A DNA stretch of 64,000 nucleotides from Bacteroides fragilis (lineage in GTDB: Bacteria; Bacillota; Clostridia; Lachnospirales; Lachnospiraceae), in assembly GCA_023664485.1 (NCBI GenBank), contig JAMPFK010000001.1:62001-126000 (forward strand). The letters are read 5' to 3'. Positions within the stretch are counted from its first letter, which is position 1, and each line of letters begins with the position of its first letter. Both the position numbers and the translations under genes were made by a program. Of this stretch, positions 58,166 through 64,000 are shown piece after piece. The notes beneath the pieces were generated by a model. The model worked only from the letters and a program-made list of their open reading frames with translations, was not told the DNA's origin and searched no databases.

Positions 58166-59233
58166 TCAATATACCATAGCTTTTTCTTCTCCATTTAATA
58201 CGCGCAGACCGCCCTGAACGAGTGCGAGCAGTTCATCTTCGCCGGGATATATCGTCATGGGCGCGATCCATCCCGCTTTTTCCTTTAAGCCCGCAACGAC
58301 GACTTTGTCATAAGCGATGCCGCCGGTCACGATGATCTGGTCTACTTTGCCTTTCAGGACGCAGGCCATAGAGCCGATATCCTTTGCGACCTGGGTAATA
58401 AATGCTTCGCGTACTTCTGCGGCTTTTGTATCGCCGTTCTGTACCATCTTTTCCACGTCGCGCATATCGTTCGTTCCGCAGTAAGCGTTGAAGCCGCCGT
58501 TGCCGACGAACATTTTATACACTTCCTTCTCGCTGTACCTGCCGGAGAAACAGAGTCTGATCAGCGCGCCGCTCTGAACGGCTCCCGCTCTTTCCGGGGA
58601 AAAGGCGCCGTCGCCGTCCAGTGCGTTGAATACGTCAACGACCCGGCCCTGTCTATGTGCACCGACGGAAACGCCGCCGCCCATATGGACAACGACCAGA
58701 TTCAGGGAATCGTACGCTTTTCCAATCTCTTTGGCATAGCGCTTTGCGACTGCTTTCTGGTTCAGCGCATGGAAAACACTCGTTCTCGGCAGTTCGGGCA
58801 CGCCGGAATATCTGGAAACGGCGTCGAGCTCATCGACAACGACGGGATCTACGATATAGGAAGGAACGCCGATAGAATCCGCGATTTCCTTTGCCAGAAT
58901 GCCGCCCAGGTTGGATGCGTGCTGACCCTGTACGCCGATTTTCAAATCTGCCAGCAGTTCATCGCTCACCTCGTAGGTTCCGCCCGGAATCGGTTTTAAC
59001 ATACCGCCGCGGCCGACTACCATATTTAAGGAGTTGATGTCGAACTCTTTTTCTTTTAACAGATTGACGATGATATCCTTCCGAAAATCCTTCTGGTCTA
59101 CGATGGAAGCGTATCTTGCGATTTCTTCCGTCGAATGGCGCAGGGTTTCTTCAAATAACAGCGTTTCGTCTTCAAAAACGCCGATTTTGGTAGAAGTGGA
59201 GCCGGGATTGATAATTAAACTTTTAACAGCCAT
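58166..59233 (-). CDS. buk: butyrate kinase
   Basis: Converts butyryl phosphate and ADP to butyrate and ATP, 355 residues. ASKHA-fold landmarks are IINPGSTSTKIGVFEDE at the N-terminus, VVGRGGMLKPIPGGTYEVS, VVHMGGGVSVGAHRQGRVVD, and DQIIVTGGIAYDKVV near the end. The start ATG follows GAAAGGCGGATCAAAGT. It is the second gene of the ptb-buk operon on the minus strand. Together with Ptb it forms the kinase route of butyrate production, as opposed to butyryl-CoA:acetate transferase. Confidence 0.95.
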   Translation of the reverse strand: MAVKSLIINPGSTSTKIGVFEDETLLFEETLRHSTEEIARYASIVDQKDFRKDIIVNLLKEKEFDINSLNMVVGRGGMLKPIPGGTYEVSDELLADLKIGVQGQHASNLGGILAKEIADSIGVPSYIVDPVVVDELDAVSRYSGVPELPRTSVFHALNQKAVAKRYAKEIGKAYDSLNLVVVHMGGGVSVGAHRQGRVVDVFNALDGDGAFSPERAGAVQSGALIRLCFSGRYSEKEVYKMFVGNGGFNAYCGTNDMRDVEKMVQNGDTKAAEVREAFITQVAKDIGSMACVLKGKVDQIIVTGGIAYDKVVVAGLKEKAGWIAPMTIYPGEDELLALVQGGLRVLNGEEKAMVY

Positions 59234-59310
59234 ACTTTGATCCGCCTTTCCTGATTGATTTATTTCTTTTCATTTATTTGTTGTTTCCTCGCTGCAATCT
59301 CTGTCCTGAT

Positions 59311-60231
59311 TCAGCCCTTTTTCTGCATACTCTCCGCGACAACGGCGCCGAGCGCGATGGAGTTGACTTTTGTTTCAAAATCATCGGAGCGGGAAGTCAG
59401 GATGACGGGCGCTTTCGTTCCGGTCAGGATATTTCCATTCTTGACTTTTGCCGTATGTACCAGACATTTGTATACGAGATTGCCGGCATGGATATCCGGG
59501 AAAAGAAGGATGTCCGCATCGCCGACGATTTTCCGGTCTTCTGCACCCTTGTGCTTTGCAGCTTCCGGATCGATGGCAAGGTCCAGGGAAAGCGGGCCGT
59601 CGATAACGCAGCCGGTGATTTTTCCTTCTTCGCACATTTTCGTGAGTTCTGCCGCATCTACGGTGACGGGCATTTTCGGATTCACGACCTCGACCGCCGC
59701 GAGCGGCGCTACCTTGGGATTCGGAATGCCGCAGGCATGACAGACCTCAACGGTATTCTCGACGATATGTACTTTTTCCTCCAGAGTCGGATAGGTCATA
59801 AAGGCAACGTCCGACAGGAATAAAAGATGGTCGATGCCTTCGATTTCAAATACGCATACATGGGATAAAGTCCTGCCTGTCCGCAGACCGACTTCCTTGT
59901 CCAGTACGCTTTTTAAAAAGGATTTCGTATCGATGAGGCCCTTCATATACATATCGGCTTTGCCGGTATGCACCAGCTCTACAGCCTTCAAGGCCGCCGT
60001 ATAGTTGTCCTTTTCATCAATAATTTCAAACCCGCTCAGATCCATATTTTCGGAAGCGGCTACTTCCCTGATCCTGTCTTCGTCACCGACAAGAATCGCC
60101 TCTGCGATATTGCGCTCTTTGGCAGCCTTTACCGCCTCAAGTACGGCGCTGTCCTGTGCGACTGCAACGGCTACTTTTTTGACGCTGCATTCGGATACCT
60201 TCGATAAAAGGTCGTCAAAACTTTTGCTCAT
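59311..60231 (-). CDS. ptb: phosphate butyryltransferase
   Basis: Converts butyryl-CoA and phosphate to butyryl phosphate and CoA, 306 residues. Phosphate acetyl/butyryltransferase fold with VKKVAVAVAQDSAVLEAVKA, ADMYMKGLIDTKSFLKSVL, SDVAFMTYPTLEEKVHIVEN, and the C-terminal DILLFPDIHAGNLVYK and TGTKAPVILTSRSDD. The ATG follows AATGGAGGAGAA. Its promoter is 60299-60327. It is first in the operon, with buk 77 nt downstream. Confidence 0.95.
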   Translation of the reverse strand: MSKSFDDLLSKVSECSVKKVAVAVAQDSAVLEAVKAAKERNIAEAILVGDEDRIREVAASENMDLSGFEIIDEKDNYTAALKAVELVHTGKADMYMKGLIDTKSFLKSVLDKEVGLRTGRTLSHVCVFEIEGIDHLLFLSDVAFMTYPTLEEKVHIVENTVEVCHACGIPNPKVAPLAAVEVVNPKMPVTVDAAELTKMCEEGKITGCVIDGPLSLDLAIDPEAAKHKGAEDRKIVGDADILLFPDIHAGNLVYKCLVHTAKVKNGNILTGTKAPVILTSRSDDFETKVNSIALGAVVAESMQKKG

Positions 60232-60298
60232 TTCTCCTCCATTCCGGATTGAATCAAGTAATCTTCATGCAATCCACCCAACATTTTTATCGTATAAA

Positions 60299-60327
60299 AT
60301 AGTAACACTTTTGGGGGCAAAAAGCAA
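60299..60327 (-). promoter_or_regulatory. promoter of ptb-buk
   Basis: On the minus strand: TTGCTT, 17-nt spacer, TACTAT, about 65 nt before the ptb start. Confidence 0.6.
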
Positions 60328-60409
60328 ACGCTAAATGTGGTGGGATTTTCCAGGACATAAGAAAAAAGTATTTCATTTATATTAAAATATGGATGAATGT
60401 TGATGAGTA

Positions 60410-60421
60410 GTGTGATATAAT
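60410..60421 (+). promoter_or_regulatory. extended -10 promoter of the restriction-modification operon
   Basis: TGTGA followed by a perfect TATAAT (60416-60421), an extended -10 arrangement, with no good -35 box. It lies about 50 nt before the endonuclease start. Confidence 0.5.
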
Positions 60422-60472
60422 TTTTAAGCTGGAAGTAATAAGAAATATATTTATTGAGGTAAAAGAAAAGAT

Positions 60473-61444
60473 ATGGGTATAGCACAAAAGAAACATGAAA
60501 GATTTAATTGTTTTATTACAGAATCAAAAGATTTAGTTACAACACATGAACAAACGCGTGCTGGCTTTTTAAATATTGCGTTAGAAAAGAATGTAATCAG
60601 TGATCCATATGTCAAAAATGCGTTGACATTTAAAGCTATGGTAGCCAATACAGAAGGGCCGGATGATTTTCTTGAAAATGTGTCTATCCGTCCTTTTTTG
60701 CTTACCGCATCGGGATTATCAGATAAATCGATGCAGTATTTAGATAGAAAAGACCAAACAGCGGCAATTAAGGAATTAATAGAGAAATTTCTAAAACCTG
60801 CAGGAGAGAATTATATTGATGAAGCGATTTATAGATATCTGTTAATAAAGGGTGATGCTGTCGGTGGAATAATGAGGAATCGTATTGGAGCATTGGGACA
60901 GGAAAAATTTATTCGTACTATACTTTCCTGTATGAATGTTCAGGGAATAGTTTATGATTGGATGTCAAAAGAAAATATATGGGCACATAAGAGTGAGAAT
61001 GATAGCGGTATCGAAAGAATTATAAAAGCAATTTACTGGAATTGCGATCATGGAGATAGGATTTTGGCGTTCAATCTTACGATTCCAACTGTAAAGAAAA
61101 ATGTGGATATTTGTTTATTTGAAGGAACAACAGAAACCTATAACAGAGGTAAAATCGTTCAGAATGCGGATAGGGTAATAATGCTTGGAGAACTTAAAGG
61201 CGGAATTGATCCAGCGGGGGCTGATGAGCACTGGAAAACAGCAAATACTGCTCTTGAAAGAATTAGAACAGGTTTTGCAAATGCGGGATATACTGTTCAA
61301 ACATCATTTGTGGGAGCAGCGATAGCAAATGCTATGGCAGACGAAATCTTTAAACAGCTGCAAACAGGAGCGATGACAAATGCTGCTAATTTAACAAATA
61401 ATAACCAGCTTGTGGAGTATTGTAATTGGTTACTCAGAATTTGA
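60473..61444 (+). CDS. type II restriction endonuclease, AvaI/BsoBI family
   Basis: A 323-residue nuclease, the length of BsoBI. The BsoBI catalytic residues as I recall them (Asp212, Glu240, Lys242, His253) fall at exactly the same positions here: Asp212 in KKNVDICLF, Glu240 and Lys242 in MLGELKGG, and His253 in GIDPAGADEHWKTA. BsoBI and AvaI cut CYCGRG, so that site is the likely target. The gene is AT-rich (many AAA, ATA, TTA codons) unlike its neighbours. The matching methyltransferase follows 8 nt later on the same strand. Start ATG with GAGGTAAAAGAAAAG upstream. Confidence 0.92.
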   Translation: MGIAQKKHERFNCFITESKDLVTTHEQTRAGFLNIALEKNVISDPYVKNALTFKAMVANTEGPDDFLENVSIRPFLLTASGLSDKSMQYLDRKDQTAAIKELIEKFLKPAGENYIDEAIYRYLLIKGDAVGGIMRNRIGALGQEKFIRTILSCMNVQGIVYDWMSKENIWAHKSENDSGIERIIKAIYWNCDHGDRILAFNLTIPTVKKNVDICLFEGTTETYNRGKIVQNADRVIMLGELKGGIDPAGADEHWKTANTALERIRTGFANAGYTVQTSFVGAAIANAMADEIFKQLQTGAMTNAANLTNNNQLVEYCNWLLRI

Positions 61445-61452
61445 GGTAAGGC

Positions 61453-62967
61453 ATGGAACAACAAACATATGAACAACTTTCATTTATAAAAATACCAATT
61501 AATAATTTTTTGGTAGACAATTTTTCCGCTGGCGGTCTTTGCCCTGATGAAGCACGGAAAGAAATTGAGGAAAGATATTCAAGATTACTTTGTATAACAG
61601 ATAAATTCAATCGACAGAACGTCAGCTATCAATTGAGCAAAAAAGAGGTTTTACATAGCTGGCTGAAGTATAAAGAAGGGTTTTCCGCTAATCTTGTGAA
61701 TATACTTCTTGATGAAATGGGAGCTAAGCCGGGAGATTGGATAATGGATCCTTTTATGGGTTCAGGCACCACAGCCTTAGTTTGTCAGATGAGAGGGATT
61801 AATAGTATAGGTTATGATATTATGCCTATTTCTTCCGTTTCTATAAAGGCGAAGTCGGCTATATGGAAATATGATATAAATGAGATTAGAGCTCTTATCA
61901 GAGATGTTGAAGCATTAAGCATTCCTCCGCATTATAGCGAATGTACTCCTTATATTACAATTACAAAGTATGCGTATCCCGAAAAAAATGAAAAGTTTCT
62001 TCATTACATTGCTGCGTGGCGGGATCATTCCCAATATTCCGAGGATGCTAAAAATCTTTTAACTCTTTGTATTATAAATTCTTTAGAAAAATGCAGCTAT
62101 ACGTCAAAAGTAGGACAATATCTTGGATGGGATTGCAGAGCAAAAAAGGTAATAGATGCAAATAAGCTCAGGGCGGAAAAAGGACAGAAGCTTTTGCCTT
62201 CAAAGTATGTCAGGAATGTGATTCTGGATTCTAAGGAAACGATTCTTGGAGAATTACACCGTGTTCTTTTTGATATTGAAACTGTGCAAAATGGCGGTAA
62301 TGATAATCAGAATGCTAAAATTGAATTTATACCGGCTAGTGTGTTATATAAGCTGCCTGAATTAGAAGAAAATTTTCTGACAGGAGTCATAACATCCCCG
62401 CCTTATTGTAACCGATACGATTATACAAGGACATATGCTTTGGAATTGGTTTATCTTGGACTTGGAGAACAAGAAATAAAGGATATGCGGCAAAGTTTGT
62501 TGTCGTGTACGGTTGAAAGTCATTCTAAAATAAAAGAGCTAAAAAGATACTATGAGAATATTAATCAACGAGCTCGATTTGATGCTATTTATAGTACGAT
62601 TAAAAAGAATGCGGCTTTTAAAGAGATAATGTTTGCGCTGAAAGAGCGAAAGGAGAATGGGGATCTTAATAATAATGGTGTTATTCGTATGGTTGAGGGA
62701 TATTTTACAGAGCTGGCCTTTATTTATGCTGAGCTTTACAGAGTATGTAAATCAGGAGCAATGGTAGCTTTTGTGAATGATAATGTCCGATATGGCGGGG
62801 AAGTAATTCCTGTGGATTTTTTAAGTTCATCATTTGCAGAACAATTTGGATTTAAAATAAAAAAAATATATTCATTGAAACAACAGAAGGGAAACAGCAG
62901 TCAGCAGATGGCAAGGTATGGGCGAGTTGCACTTCGAAAAAGCATTACAATCTGGATAAAAGAATGA
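61453..62967 (+). CDS. DNA methyltransferase of the BsoBI-type system (probably N4-cytosine)
   Basis: A 504-residue methyltransferase that should protect host sites from the adjacent nuclease. The SAM-binding motif DPFMGSGTTALVCQ (about residue 99) comes first and the catalytic TSPPYCNRYDY (about 314) follows after a long insertion of about 200 residues, probably holding the target-recognition domain: an alpha-type order. The Ser-Pro-Pro-Tyr form favours N4-cytosine methylation, although N6-adenine cannot be excluded. The ATG follows GAGGTAAGGC. AT-rich composition as for the nuclease gene, so the two were probably acquired together. Confidence 0.9.
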   Translation: MEQQTYEQLSFIKIPINNFLVDNFSAGGLCPDEARKEIEERYSRLLCITDKFNRQNVSYQLSKKEVLHSWLKYKEGFSANLVNILLDEMGAKPGDWIMDPFMGSGTTALVCQMRGINSIGYDIMPISSVSIKAKSAIWKYDINEIRALIRDVEALSIPPHYSECTPYITITKYAYPEKNEKFLHYIAAWRDHSQYSEDAKNLLTLCIINSLEKCSYTSKVGQYLGWDCRAKKVIDANKLRAEKGQKLLPSKYVRNVILDSKETILGELHRVLFDIETVQNGGNDNQNAKIEFIPASVLYKLPELEENFLTGVITSPPYCNRYDYTRTYALELVYLGLGEQEIKDMRQSLLSCTVESHSKIKELKRYYENINQRARFDAIYSTIKKNAAFKEIMFALKERKENGDLNNNGVIRMVEGYFTELAFIYAELYRVCKSGAMVAFVNDNVRYGGEVIPVDFLSSSFAEQFGFKIKKIYSLKQQKGNSSQQMARYGRVALRKSITIWIKE

Positions 62968-63009
62968 TCTGCTTATCAGGGATATCGTGGTTCATTTTCA
63001 GCCCAAAGG

Positions 63010-63038
63010 TTGAATTTCCCAATGAAATCTGCTACAAT
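63010..63038 (+). promoter_or_regulatory. secA promoter
   Basis: TTGAAT, 17-nt spacer, TACAAT (63033-63038), about 95 nt before the secA start. Confidence 0.6.
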
Positions 63039-63132
63039 AAGATTTGTTATTTTCTACAGGGAAAATAATGTTACATTTCAGCGGACTGTAACGAATTGGC
63101 GCGCCTGTATTGGCGGGCGGATGGGAGCAGAC

Positions 63133-64000
<868 letters not shown>

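Overview
The window reads as chromosomal DNA of a gut-type Clostridia bacterium, most likely a Lachnospiraceae member. The evidence is a mid-to-high GC Firmicute style with strong AGGAGG ribosome binding sites, a phosphate butyryltransferase/butyrate kinase pair, LL-diaminopimelate aminotransferase (DapL), an aspS-gatCAB transamidation operon under a T-box, many intracellular glycosidases, and small families typical of that group. It is mostly ordinary chromosome with several decayed or mobile insertions. No tRNA, rRNA or CRISPR array was seen.

Layout. 0-5 kb: a subtilisin-like protein whose N-terminal Asp motif looks lost, a chemoreceptor with a candidate sigma-28 promoter, an AraC regulator, a coding fossil and a signal peptidase II (lspA). 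5-11 kb: a Cys-rich small protein, carbamate kinase, and a divergently transcribed sugar operon (xylulokinase, DUF4867, fucose/arabinose-type isomerase). 11-17 kb: a FliD-like protein, a polysaccharide deacetylase, a DUF3160 lipoprotein coupled to a CapA-type protein, and an unknown coiled-coil gene behind a near-consensus sigma-28 promoter. 17-21 kb: response regulator, ABC ATPase, ABC permease and histidine kinase, with a direct-repeat operator. 21-25.5 kb: envelope proteins, a GH28 enzyme, then a scar holding a truncated glycosidase and a RelE toxin gene split by a 106-bp structured repeat. 25.6-38 kb: glycosyltransferase, hisC, membrane protein, GH20, methyltransferase, hslO, nadE and GH2. 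38.4-43 kb: a MITE-like element, glnA with a leader terminator and an ANTAR regulator, dapF and dapL. 43-47 kb: ECF sigma, anti-sigma, PPOX-fold protein, the second copy of the structured repeat beside an acetyltransferase fragment, and a von Willebrand lipoprotein. 47-52.6 kb: T-box, aspS, gatC, gatA, gatB. 53-58 kb: guaB and the last two purine steps on separate proteins. 58-60.2 kb: buk and ptb. 60.4-63 kb: an AT-rich restriction-modification island whose nuclease matches BsoBI at every catalytic position. 63.1 kb to the end: the 5' part of secA.

How the genes work together. AspRS and GatCAB together make Asn-tRNA by amidating misacylated Asp-tRNA. AICAR transformylase and a stand-alone IMP cyclohydrolase replace bifunctional PurH and feed IMP to GuaB. 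Ptb and Buk release butyrate with ATP formation. DapL and DapF make meso-diaminopimelate for the cell wall. The most unusual signal is the three-hairpin repeat (25341-25446 and 44968-45072), whose two copies show a compensatory base-pair change and both lie at broken genes.
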